From: Bacillota bacterium
GTDB lineage: Bacteria; Bacillota; Sulfobacillia; JACIYH01
NCBI GenBank assembly: GCA_014360055.1
Contig: JACIYH010000002.1
Location: 102,673-140,627, forward strand
Direction: 5' to 3'
DNA length: 37,955 nt
Program-made: the position numbers and the translations under genes
Shown here: one piece after another, positions 1 through 6,941 of the stretch
Position numbering within the stretch: the first letter of the stretch is position 1
How the letters are laid out: every line of letters starts with the position of its first letter
Notes under the pieces: generated by a model
What the model was told of the DNA's origin: nothing
Databases searched by the model: none
Seen by the model: the letters and a program-made list of their open reading frames with translations, nothing else

Positions 1-357
1 GTGCCCGGCGATCTGGACCTCTCCCGCCTGGTGGAGACCCTGTGCGGCCTGCTCAAGCGCAAGCCACCCGTGCTGGAGATGGCCCGACGCCGGCTCAGCG
101 TGCGCCAGAAGATGCGGCAGATCATGTGGCATGTGCGGCGGAATCCGGCCGGCGTGCGCTTTGCCAGCCTGCTGGGGCGGGTGGTGGTGAGGGAAGAAGT
201 GGTGGTCACCTTCCTGGCCCTGTTGGAACTCCTGCGCCAGCGGCGGGTGACGGTGCGCCAGGAGCAATTGTTCGGCGAGATATTCATCTTCCCCGCAGGG
301 AGGGAGACACCGGGTGCCCAGGGACGCGGATCAGGTACCGTCCCCGCCACCGCCTGA
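1..357 (+). CDS. scpA: Segregation and condensation protein A, C-terminal part
   Basis: This is the last ~118 codons of ScpA, the kleisin subunit that bridges the SMC dimer and works with ScpB in chromosome segregation. The visible part matches the C-terminal winged-helix region of the family: a SVRQKM segment, then REEVVVTFLALLELLRQRRV, then an EQLFGEIFI ending. ScpA is normally about 240-270 residues, so the gene almost certainly begins before base 1 and the GTG at base 1 is probably internal. A short low-complexity tail (GAQGRGSGTVPATA) follows the conserved end. It overlaps scpB by 44 bases, the translational coupling usual for this pair. Confidence 0.9.
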   Translation: MPGDLDLSRLVETLCGLLKRKPPVLEMARRRLSVRQKMRQIMWHVRRNPAGVRFASLLGRVVVREEVVVTFLALLELLRQRRVTVRQEQLFGEIFIFPAGRETPGAQGRGSGTVPATA

Positions 358-988
358 CGGGCAGCCACCCTGCCCGCCCGAAGGGCAGGCGCCGTCGCCG
401 TCGCCCGCTGACAAGCAGGTGCCGCGTCCGTCCCACGAGGAGGCGCCGTGCCCGGCGCCCCCCGACGATCTGGTGGCGGTGTGCGAGGCGCTGTTGTGGG
501 CTTCCCCGGCTCCCCTCACCGCCGCCCAGGTGGCCGCGCTCACGGCCGCGCCCGAGGGTGAGGTGGCACGGGCCATGGACGCCCTGGAAAGCCGTTTCCG
601 TGCTTCGGGGAGCGCCCTGCAGGTGCAGAAGGCGGCCGGGGGCTACCAGATCACCACGCACCCCCGCTTTGCCCCGTACATAGAGAAGCTGTTGCGACCG
701 CGCCCCCAGCCCCTCTCTCAGGCGGCCCTGGAGACCCTGGCCGTGGTGGCGTACCTGCAGCCGGTTACCAGGGCGGAAGTGGAGGCGGTGCGGGGCGTCG
801 ACTGCGACGGGGTGCTGCGCACCCTGGTGGAACGCCGACTGGTGCGTGAGGTGGGCCGCAAGGACGCCGTGGGGCGGCCGGTGCTCTACGGCACCACGCC
901 CGAGTTCCTCCGCCTGCTGGGGCTGGAAGATCTCGGGCAGTTGCCTCCCCTCGATACCTGGGCAAGCCATCCGGGGGACGAAACCTGA
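314..988 (+). CDS. scpB: Segregation and condensation protein B
   Basis: ScpB dimerises and binds ScpA, completing the SMC-ScpAB condensin. The core (residues ~50-210) shows the two winged-helix domains, with ALLWASPAPLTAAQVAAL at the start and the hallmark LSQAALETLAVVAYLQPVTRAEVEAVRG-type region around residue 135. The GTG start has a GGGAGGGA ribosome binding site about 7 bases upstream. The first ~50 residues are a Pro/Ser-rich extension not typical of the family, so a downstream start is possible. The end of the gene runs into a short repeat (WASHPGDET is the translation of its first copy). The gene overlaps scpA and is followed by DUF2953 and ytfJ, a common Bacillota order. Confidence 0.95.
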   Translation: MPRDADQVPSPPPPDGQPPCPPEGQAPSPSPADKQVPRPSHEEAPCPAPPDDLVAVCEALLWASPAPLTAAQVAALTAAPEGEVARAMDALESRFRASGSALQVQKAAGGYQITTHPRFAPYIEKLLRPRPQPLSQAALETLAVVAYLQPVTRAEVEAVRGVDCDGVLRTLVERRLVREVGRKDAVGRPVLYGTTPEFLRLLGLEDLGQLPPLDTWASHPGDET

Positions 989-1053
989 TTCTGGGCAAGC
1001 CATCCGGGGCCGGCGGATACCCATCCTTTTCTGGGCAAGCTATCCGGGGGACG
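957..1053 (+). repeat. Three direct copies of a ~20-bp unit at the end of scpB
   Basis: The unit CTGGGCAAGCCATCCGGGG occurs at 958, 991 and 1031 (the third copy has one C-to-T change), at spacings of 33 and 40 bases. The first copy encodes the last residues of scpB. The other two lie between the scpB stop and the next start at 1073. No inverted symmetry long enough for a terminator is evident. Confidence 0.85.
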
Positions 1054-1072
1054 GACACCGATCCTCGTCTGG

Positions 1073-1696
1073 ATGATAGTGGGAGTTGTCCTGGTGCTGC
1101 TCGGCCTGGCTCTGCTGGTACCCTGGCCGCTGCGGATCGAGTTGCGGGCCGGATGGGGAGAAGGTGAGCCCCTCTACCTGCGGGCCGAGGCCGCGGTGTG
1201 GGGTCGCCCGGTGTTGAGGGGGCGCCTTCCCGCCCCACGCGGGCGGGACGGCAGACGCCACCCGTTGGGGGCGCGCGTGCGCGGTCTGCTGGGGGGGCGC
1301 GTGCGCCGCCTGCTGGCGCCGCATAAGGACGGTGCCGGGGTGGCGGCCCTGGCCCGGGCCCTGGTGCCGGCGGCGCGGTATCTCCGGCGCCACGTGCGGG
1401 TGCTGCGGCTGAGGTGGCAGACCCGGGTGGGCCTGGAGGAGGCCGAACTGTGCGCGCTGGCTGCCACCGCGCTCCAGTTGGGGCAGAGTGCCGCCGCCCT
1501 GGGCGCCTCGGGCGCTCACCCCGCCTCTCCCCTGGAAATTCGCGTGTTTCCCGACTACCGCTGGTTCGGTGTGGATAGCTGGCTGGATTGCGTTTTCAGG
1601 GTGTCCCCGCTCCGGGTTCTACTGGCCGGGGTGCGGCTGGTACTGGCCCTGCGGCGTGCCACATCGCATAGCCGGCCAACGGGACGCCCATGCTAA
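1073..1696 (+). CDS. DUF2953 family protein
   Basis: This is a 207-residue protein with one N-terminal hydrophobic segment (residues ~2-18, MIVGVVLVLLGLALLVPW) followed by a basic region. It has the RIELRAGW opening and the VFPDYRWFGVDSWLDCVFRVSPLRVL ending typical of DUF2953, proteins often found beside ytfJ in spore formers. The function of the family is unknown. A membrane-anchored role in sporulation is only inferred from the neighbours. The ATG has no clear ribosome binding site, so the start is uncertain. The middle (residues ~45-75) is very Arg/Gly rich. It overlaps the longest open frame of ytfJ, but probably not the true ytfJ start. Confidence 0.75.
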   Translation: MIVGVVLVLLGLALLVPWPLRIELRAGWGEGEPLYLRAEAAVWGRPVLRGRLPAPRGRDGRRHPLGARVRGLLGGRVRRLLAPHKDGAGVAALARALVPAARYLRRHVRVLRLRWQTRVGLEEAELCALAATALQLGQSAAALGASGAHPASPLEIRVFPDYRWFGVDSWLDCVFRVSPLRVLLAGVRLVLALRRATSHSRPTGRPC

Positions 1697-1746
1697 GAGC
1701 GGGCGGTCCCCTGTTGTGCCATCCGCCCGGGAAGGGGTTGGAGGTC

Positions 1747-2238
1747 GTGCCCGAGCATCCCATCGCTACCCTGATGAAGACGGCCATGGAGAACATCCGC
1801 CAGATGGTGAACGTGGGCACGGTGGTGGGCGATGCCGTGGAGACACCCGACGGTTCCGTCATCGTGCCCGTTTCGCGGGTCAGTTTCGGCTTCGCGGCCG
1901 GAGGCGGCGAGTACGAGATCGGGGGCGGTAACTCACGGGGGGGAGCAGGGGGTGGTGGCGGGGGCGAGGAGGGGCCCCTGCCCTTTGCGGGCGGGAGCGG
2001 AGGCGGGGTCACCGTGCAGCCCGTCGGGTTCCTGGTGGTGGGGCAGGGGAATGTGCGTCTGCTGCCCGTCGACCGCAGCGCCGTATACGACCGCCTCATC
2101 GACATGGCGCCCCAGGTGATCGACCAGGTGTGGTCGCTGGCCCAGGGTGGCGCCGGACGCCTGCGTGGCCGCGCACGCCAGGAGGGTGAGCGGGGTGAGC
2201 GGGGCGGCAACGAGTCGGGGCGCTACCGTCCCGCCTAG
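1747..2238 (+). CDS. ytfJ: Sporulation protein YtfJ/GerW
   Basis: This is a GerW-family sporulation protein. B. subtilis YtfJ is a forespore-expressed protein linked to germinant-receptor function. The match is clear: EHPIATLMKTAMENIRQMV, VGDAVETPDGSVIVPVSRV and FGFAAGGGEY near the start, and VGFLVVGQGNVRLLPV later. I chose the GTG at 1747 because the B. subtilis homologue begins at the equivalent point and a GGAAGGGG motif lies ~10 bases upstream. The open frame extends back to 1690. A Gly-rich stretch (residues ~50-80) and a basic/acidic C-terminal tail (residues ~140-163) are the variable parts. It closes the scpAB-DUF2953-ytfJ run. Confidence 0.92.
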   Translation: MPEHPIATLMKTAMENIRQMVNVGTVVGDAVETPDGSVIVPVSRVSFGFAAGGGEYEIGGGNSRGGAGGGGGGEEGPLPFAGGSGGGVTVQPVGFLVVGQGNVRLLPVDRSAVYDRLIDMAPQVIDQVWSLAQGGAGRLRGRARQEGERGERGGNESGRYRPA

Positions 2239-2252
2239 CGGGTGGCCGGGCC

Positions 2253-3050
2253 ATGCGCAGCCTCTGGAAGGGTAGCATCTCCTTTGGCCTGGTGAACATC
2301 CCGGTACGCCTTTATGCTGCCACCGAGGACCGCGATGTGCACTTCCACCTCCTGCACCGGGAGTGCCGGACCCCCATCCGTTACCAGCGCTTTTGCCCCA
2401 CCTGCGGGGAGACTGTACCCCCGGACCAGGTGGTGCGCGCCTACGAGTGGCAGCGCGACGTCTACGTGCCCGTCGAGGATGATGAGCTCGAGCGCCTGCC
2501 GCCTGCCGCCCAGCGCACCATCCGCATCCTGGACTTTGTGGACCTGTCCGAAATCGACCCCCTCTATTTCGACCGTTCGTATTACCTGGAACCCATGGAG
2601 GGTGCGGAGCGATCCTACACCCTCCTGCGCCGTGCCATGCGGGAGGCGGGGCGGGTGGCCGTGGCCCAGGTGGCCTTCCGCCAGAAGGAACACCTGGCCT
2701 CCGTGCGCCTGTATGGGGAACGTGTGCTGGTACTGGAAACCATGCACTATCCCGACGAGGTGCGCGATCCCTCTCCCCTGCACGGCATACAGGAAGAGGC
2801 GGAGATCGATCCGCGCGAACTGGAGCTGGCTCACACCCTTATCGAGCGGCTCACGGTACGCTTCGACCCCGGGAAGTACCGCGACCGTTACCGGGAGGCC
2901 CTGCTGGAACTGGTCGCCCGCAAGGCGCAGGGGCAGAGATGGGAGTTGCCGCGCCCGCAGGAACCGGTGGGCGTAGAGAGCCTGCTGGAGGCCCTGCGGG
3001 AAAGCGTGCGCATGGCGGAAGCCGGCGCTGCCGCCGGGGCCCGGAAGTAG
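2253..3050 (+). CDS. ku: Non-homologous end-joining protein Ku
   Basis: Bacterial Ku forms a homodimeric ring on DNA ends and recruits the LigD ligase and polymerase for double-strand break repair. The start MRSLWKGSISFGLVNIPVRLY is the family signature. A zinc-ribbon-like set (HRECRTPIRYQRFCPTCGE, residues ~35-55) and the QVAFRQKEHL and LYGERVLVLETMHYPDEVR segments follow. At 265 residues it is of usual length, without a long lysine-rich tail. The open frame begins 15 bases after the ytfJ stop. The ligase gene follows within 10 bases, so the three end-joining genes probably form one operon. In sporulating bacteria Ku/LigD protects spore DNA, which fits the sporulation neighbours. Confidence 0.97.
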   Translation: MRSLWKGSISFGLVNIPVRLYAATEDRDVHFHLLHRECRTPIRYQRFCPTCGETVPPDQVVRAYEWQRDVYVPVEDDELERLPPAAQRTIRILDFVDLSEIDPLYFDRSYYLEPMEGAERSYTLLRRAMREAGRVAVAQVAFRQKEHLASVRLYGERVLVLETMHYPDEVRDPSPLHGIQEEAEIDPRELELAHTLIERLTVRFDPGKYRDRYREALLELVARKAQGQRWELPRPQEPVGVESLLEALRESVRMAEAGAAAGARK

Positions 3051-3058
3051 GAGATCTC

Positions 3059-4150
3059 ATGCCGCTGCGTCCGGGCCAGGTGCGCCCCATGCTGGCCTAC
3101 GCCGTTCCCCGGCCCTTCGATTCCCCCCGTCACCTCTTCGAACCCAAATGGGACGGTTACCGCTGCCTGGTGTTCGTGGAGGGAGGGGAGATCCGCCTGC
3201 AGAGCCGCAACCTGCGTGACATCACGGCGGATTTTCCCTCCCTTCAGGGGTTACACCGGCTGATGGATGCAGGCCAGGCGGTGGTGGACGGGGAGATCAC
3301 CGCCTGGGAGGGAGGCCGGCCCTCCTTCTCGGCCCTGCAGGCGCGCACGGGCCGGGTGGTGTTTGTCGCCTTCGACCTGCTCGAACTGGAAGGGAGTCCC
3401 TTGATGGAGCACCCCCTGGAGGAGCGACGTGCTGCCCTCGAGCGCGTGCTGGCCGGTGCACTCCCCGGCCAGGGAGAGAGGGACCTGGTCCTCTCCCCCG
3501 CGGTCCCCGAGAGGGGGTGCCACCTCTTTCACCAGGCCGCCAGTCTGGGCCTGGAGGGGGTGGTGGGGAAGGAGCGGGGGAGCCCCTACCTGCCCGGCCA
3601 GCGTTCCCGCCACTGGCTCAAGGTCAAGGTGAGGCGGACGGCCGACTGCGTCATCGTGGGCTACCGGCTGGCCCCCGGGGGTGAACTGGGCTCCCTGGTA
3701 CTGGCCGTCCCCGGGCAGGAGGGTGGGGGATGGCAGATCGTGGGGCACGTGGGGACGGGCTGGGACCGTGCCACCGGGGCCCGCGTGCTCTCCCTGCTAC
3801 GCCTGCTACCACCAGGTCCCGCTCCCGCCCGCCTGCCCCCCGAGTTCCGGAGGGGGGTAACCTGGGTGGAACCCCGGGTAGTGTGCAGCGTGGCCTACCT
3901 GGAGGTTACCCGCGATGGTATGTTGCGGCACACCAGCTTCCTGGGCCTGCGGCCCGACCTGGAGCCCGAAGCCGCCGGGCTAGAGCGTTTTCTGCCCCAG
4001 GCGCCGCCCGCGCCGCAGGGGGCGGGTCACAGCCGGGTCGGGCGGGGGGCGGGCGAGGGCGGATCGCCGGACGAAAATGGACCGCCGGGCGAGGACGGAC
4101 TGCGGGGCGGGGACGGCGCGGGCCGGGAACCCGTGCGCGGCGGGGGGTGA
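3059..4150 (+). CDS. ligD: ATP-dependent DNA ligase, LigD ligase type
   Basis: This protein seals strand breaks in Ku-dependent end joining. The adenylation motif EPKWDGYR is at residues 28-35, with Lys30 as the predicted AMP-bound nucleophile. SRNLRDIT (motif Ia), DGEIT (motif III region), FVAFDLLEL, EGVVGKERGSPY (motif IV) and HWLKVKV (motif V) follow in order. An OB-fold follows (residues ~195-305). I chose the ATG at 3059, which has TAGGAG 5-6 bases upstream. The frame is open back to 2939 inside ku, but that part does not look conserved. The C-terminal ~40 residues are an Asp/Gly-rich tail built from three 6-residue repeats. Polymerase and phosphoesterase domains are not fused here. Confidence 0.95.
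   Translation: MPLRPGQVRPMLAYAVPRPFDSPRHLFEPKWDGYRCLVFVEGGEIRLQSRNLRDITADFPSLQGLHRLMDAGQAVVDGEITAWEGGRPSFSALQARTGRVVFVAFDLLELEGSPLMEHPLEERRAALERVLAGALPGQGERDLVLSPAVPERGCHLFHQAASLGLEGVVGKERGSPYLPGQRSRHWLKVKVRRTADCVIVGYRLAPGGELGSLVLAVPGQEGGGWQIVGHVGTGWDRATGARVLSLLRLLPPGPAPARLPPEFRRGVTWVEPRVVCSVAYLEVTRDGMLRHTSFLGLRPDLEPEAAGLERFLPQAPPAPQGAGHSRVGRGAGEGGSPDENGPPGEDGLRGGDGAGREPVRGGG
4061..4114 (+). repeat. Three 18-bp tandem repeats in the ligase C-terminal tail
   Basis: Three imperfect in-frame 18-bp units at 4061, 4079 and 4097 encode GSPDEN, GPPGED and GLRGGD. They lie after the conserved ligase domain, so they probably arose by slippage and do not affect catalysis. Confidence 0.75.
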
Positions 4151-4156
4151 GAAGGC

Positions 4157-5080
4157 ATGGCAGGCACCACGGGCCGGCGGGTGCTGGTGGACGGCCGCGA
4201 GTTACGCTTCACCAACCTGGACAAACTGCTCTGGCCGGCGGACGGCATCCGCAAGGCGGACCTCATCGAGTATTACCTCAACGTGGCGGGCGTTCTCCTG
4301 CGTCACCTCGAGGGCCGTCCCCTCACCTTCACCCGATATCCCGACGGGATCGAAGGGGAGTCGTTTTACCAGAAAGATTTGCCGCAGCATGCTCCCGCGT
4401 GGATACGGGTGTTCCCGTACCAGGGTGAGGAGCACCTCATCCGCTTCGTACTCGCTGCTGACCGGGCCACCCTGGCCTGGGCGGGGAACCTGGCCTGCCT
4501 GGAGATACATCCCGCTCCCTGGCGCCTGCCCCATGTGGACCGGCCCGACCGGCTGGTGATCGACCTCGACCCGGCACCACCCGCCACCTTCGACCATGCC
4601 CGGCGGGTGGCCGTCATGGTGCGCACCCTGCTCGAACAGTTGGGGATCAGGGGTTTCCCCAAGACCTCCGGGGCCACCGGAATCCACGTCTTCATCCCCC
4701 TGGTGCCCGAGGCGGGCCCGGAGGAGGTGACCCGCGTAGCGGAGACGCTGGCCCGCCTGCTGCACGCCGCCCGACCCGACCTGATCACCCTGGAGAGGGC
4801 GGTGAAGGAACGCACCGGGAAAGTCTACGTGGATTACCTCCAGAACGCACGCGGCAAAACCATGGTCGCCCCGTACAGCCCGCGGCCTTTGCCCGGGGCA
4901 CCCGTATCCGCCCCCTTCTCCTGGGGGGAGCTGGAAACCATTGACCCGAAGGAGTTCACGCTGCGTACCATGCCCGACTTGCTCGCGCGCCGGGGCGACC
5001 TGGCCGCGGGGCTCCTGGGGCCCGGCCACCGCCTGTCGGAGATCGCCGCCCGCCTGAGCGGGGCCCCGCCTCCCGCCTGA
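4157..5080 (+). CDS. ligD: LigD-type polymerase/primase (NHEJ polymerase)
   Basis: This is an archaeo-eukaryotic primase-type polymerase that adds nucleotides at broken ends before ligation. It opens with FTNLDKLLWPADGIRKADLIEYY, as LigD polymerase domains do. It carries the metal-binding pair in VIDLDP (Asp136 and Asp138), KTSGATGIHVFIPL (residues ~165-178) and VYVDYLQNARGKTMVAPYS, which supplies the third acidic residue. At 307 residues it is a stand-alone polymerase domain. It starts six bases after the ligase stop, so ku, ligase and polymerase are likely co-transcribed. The LigD activities are split over two genes, and no 3'-phosphoesterase domain is present in this window. Confidence 0.95.
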   Translation: MAGTTGRRVLVDGRELRFTNLDKLLWPADGIRKADLIEYYLNVAGVLLRHLEGRPLTFTRYPDGIEGESFYQKDLPQHAPAWIRVFPYQGEEHLIRFVLAADRATLAWAGNLACLEIHPAPWRLPHVDRPDRLVIDLDPAPPATFDHARRVAVMVRTLLEQLGIRGFPKTSGATGIHVFIPLVPEAGPEEVTRVAETLARLLHAARPDLITLERAVKERTGKVYVDYLQNARGKTMVAPYSPRPLPGAPVSAPFSWGELETIDPKEFTLRTMPDLLARRGDLAAGLLGPGHRLSEIAARLSGAPPPA

Positions 5081-5648
5081 ACGCGGGAGGCCCGCGGCAA
5101 CCTTCGCACCGGCCACCACGCATCCCTGCAGAACCCACCCGGACCTTTCGGCCCGGATGGATCCTTACGGAACACGTGGTAACCTTGGCTCGCCTGCCTG
5201 GAGTCCCGTCGGCACGGACCGGTCCGCACCTCTCGGCACGCGACCGATCTCGCCCGGCCCCAGGTCAGGCTTAGCTCGACCACCATGGACCGTTCCTCGG
5301 GCCCACCACGCGCCCTTGGGCACGTGGCAGTACCCTAAAGGGCCCATGATGATCTGCGCTCCGGCCACTGCCGCCCATCGTCAGCGAGGAATTCTCGTGC
5401 ACCCAGGACGGCAGTGACCTTTGCCCGGCCACCACACGTCCCCTTGGGGAACGTGCAGCAGCCTTCGCCCGGCTACCGCGGACCTCGTTAGCTATTGTGC
5501 CCCGGTCCCGGTGCTTTAACCGTAGTAGGGACAGGAAATCCCCCTCCGGTGGTGTCTCCCGGCCAGCGCAGCACGCGACGGGTGCGCGTGTTTGTCATGC
5601 CAGCACGCGCCAGTCTAGCGCTGAGAGGCCACACATAAGGTTTGCCGG
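5081..5648. other. Gene-free stretch of 568 bases between ligD and spmA
   Basis: I find no convincing coding sequence. The short open frames here lack family features and good ribosome binding sites. The stretch holds two similar hairpins (5306-5327 and 5435-5455), a possible related but degenerate element at 5111-5131, an inverted repeat GCGCGTG/CACGCGC across 5585-5610, and a weak promoter-like pair TTGTCA (5592-5597) and TCTAGC (5614-5619) 16 bases apart upstream of spmA. In B. subtilis dacB occupies this position. I see no remnant of it. Confidence 0.6.
5306..5455 (+). repeat. Pair of matching hairpins with CUUG-type loops
   Basis: Hairpin A (5306-5327) pairs CCACG/CGTGG and GCCC/GGGC around TT, with one C-A mismatch. 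Hairpin B (5435-5455) pairs CACGT/ACGTG and CCCC/GGGG around TT, with one bulged A. Both are preceded by ACCAC-like bases and followed by GCAG. In RNA each would close a CUUG tetraloop. Stem bases differ between A and B while pairing is kept, which is what selection on RNA or cruciform structure would produce. It is also what a diverged mobile repeat would show. Confidence 0.6.
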
Positions 5649-6242
5649 GTGATGGCTTTGTTGAACGCCATTTGGCTTTTCTTGATCGTAACGGGTACCG
5701 TCACGGCGGCGGCCCGGGGCAGGGTGGACCTGCTTACCTCCCAGGTATTCGCCTCGGCCGAGCAGGCGGTGGAGTACACCGTGGAGATGGCGGGTGCCCT
5801 CTGCCTCTGGATGGGCGTGCTGCGCATAGCGGAGAGGGCGGGCCTGCTGGAACTGCTGGCGCGAGGGGTGGCGCGCCTGCTGGGACCCCTCTTCCCGGAT
5901 GTGCCCCGGGGTGACCCCGTGCTGGGTACCATGGCCATGAACCTGAGTGCCAACATCCTGGGGGTGGGCAGTGCCGCCACTCCCTTCGGGCTGGCCGCCA
6001 TGAAGCGACTGCAGGAACTGAACCCCCGGCCCCTGGAAGCGTCGCGCGCCATGTGTACGTTCCTTGCCCTCAACTCGTCGGTTCTGCTCCTGGTCCCCTC
6101 GGCACTGCTGGCAGTGCGCTCCGCCTGCGGTTCCCCGCAGCCGGCCGCGGTGGTACCCGTCATCGCCATGGTAACGGCTACCTCGTGGGCCAGCTGCATC
6201 TTGCTTGACGCCTTCGTGCGCTGGCGGAGGAGGGAAGGTTGA
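5649..6242 (+). CDS. spmA: Spore maturation protein A
   Basis: SpmA is a nucleoside-recognition-fold membrane protein needed, with SpmB, for spore core dehydration. It is about 197 residues with several hydrophobic helices. It shows the conserved MAMNLSANILGVGSAATPFGLAAMKRLQ block (residues ~97-124) and the LNSSVLLLVPSALLAVR segment. The GTG at 5649 has AAGG about 8 bases upstream. The next codon is an ATG, which is an equally possible start. Its stop overlaps the spmB start by one base, so the two are translationally coupled. The upstream neighbour is the gene-free stretch instead of dacB. Confidence 0.95.
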   Translation: MMALLNAIWLFLIVTGTVTAAARGRVDLLTSQVFASAEQAVEYTVEMAGALCLWMGVLRIAERAGLLELLARGVARLLGPLFPDVPRGDPVLGTMAMNLSANILGVGSAATPFGLAAMKRLQELNPRPLEASRAMCTFLALNSSVLLLVPSALLAVRSACGSPQPAAVVPVIAMVTATSWASCILLDAFVRWRRREG

Positions 6243-6775
6243 TGGGCGAAGCTCTGGCCCAGGCCAGTCGCTGGATGGTGCCCATCCTCCTCGTGTCAAT
6301 CCCCCTGTACGGGCTGGTCAGGCGGGTACCCGTGTACGACGCTTTCGTGGAGGGAGCGGCAGAGGGGCTGAAGGTGTCCGTGCGCATCCTGCCCTACCTG
6401 GTGGCCATCATGGTGGCCCTGGCCGCTCTCCGCACGTCGGGCCTGCTGGAGGTGCTCCAGGCCCTGCTGGGCCCCTTCCTGGGAGGTTGGGGGATCCCCG
6501 CCGACATACTGCCGCTGGTGCTCATCCGCCCCCTGTCCGGCAGCGGGGCACTGGCGGTGACCACCGATCTCCTCAGGCGGTACGGGCCCGACAGCCCGGC
6601 CGGCCTGCTCGCCTCCGTCCTGCAAGGATCCACCGACACTACGTTCTATGTGCTCAGTCTGTATCTGGGTTCGGTGGGCGTGCGCAACCCGCGCTACGCC
6701 CTGGGCGTGTGCCTCTTCGGTGACGCCGTTGCCTTCGCAGCCGGTGTGGTGCTGTGGAACTTACTGCTCCGGTGA
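6242..6775 (+). CDS. spmB: Spore maturation protein B
   Basis: This is the partner of SpmA in spore core dehydration and heat resistance, an integral membrane protein. At 177 residues it is the usual length. Family features are IPLYGLVRRVPVYDAFVEGAAEGLKVSVRILPYLVAIMVAL near the N terminus and the LIRPLSGSGALAV and QGSTDTTFYVLSLYLGSVGVR segments, which mark the nucleoside-recognition fold. The ATG at 6242 lies in TGATG, overlapping the spmA stop. A TTG one codon earlier is also in frame. In B. subtilis rluB follows directly. Here about 9 kb of other genes intervene before rluB at 15828. Confidence 0.96.
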   Translation: MGEALAQASRWMVPILLVSIPLYGLVRRVPVYDAFVEGAAEGLKVSVRILPYLVAIMVALAALRTSGLLEVLQALLGPFLGGWGIPADILPLVLIRPLSGSGALAVTTDLLRRYGPDSPAGLLASVLQGSTDTTFYVLSLYLGSVGVRNPRYALGVCLFGDAVAFAAGVVLWNLLLR

Positions 6776-6941
6776 TGGTGCCCCCCGCCATTGCAGGCCG
6801 GCAGGATTCCTCGCCCCGATGACGAATAGGACAAGCAGAGGAGCTACTAATCATTGATGAGGAGCGGGGGGTGGGAACGGGCGGGGCAAACGGGGTTCGA
6901 GGGAGGTCGCACCATTTCAGGACAGGAGGTGAGGGATCGGA

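Noticed and set aside
284-1024. Long minus-strand open frame over scpB
   Set aside because: It is the shadow of scpB and of the repeat; it has no family features and high GC makes such frames common.
957-1053. CRISPR array at the end of scpB
   Set aside because: Only three copies with 13-20 base spacers of unequal length, the first coding for scpB, and no cas genes in the window.
5157-5417. 86-codon frame in the gap before spmA
   Set aside because: No ribosome binding site, no homology, and it crosses the hairpins; more likely noncoding.
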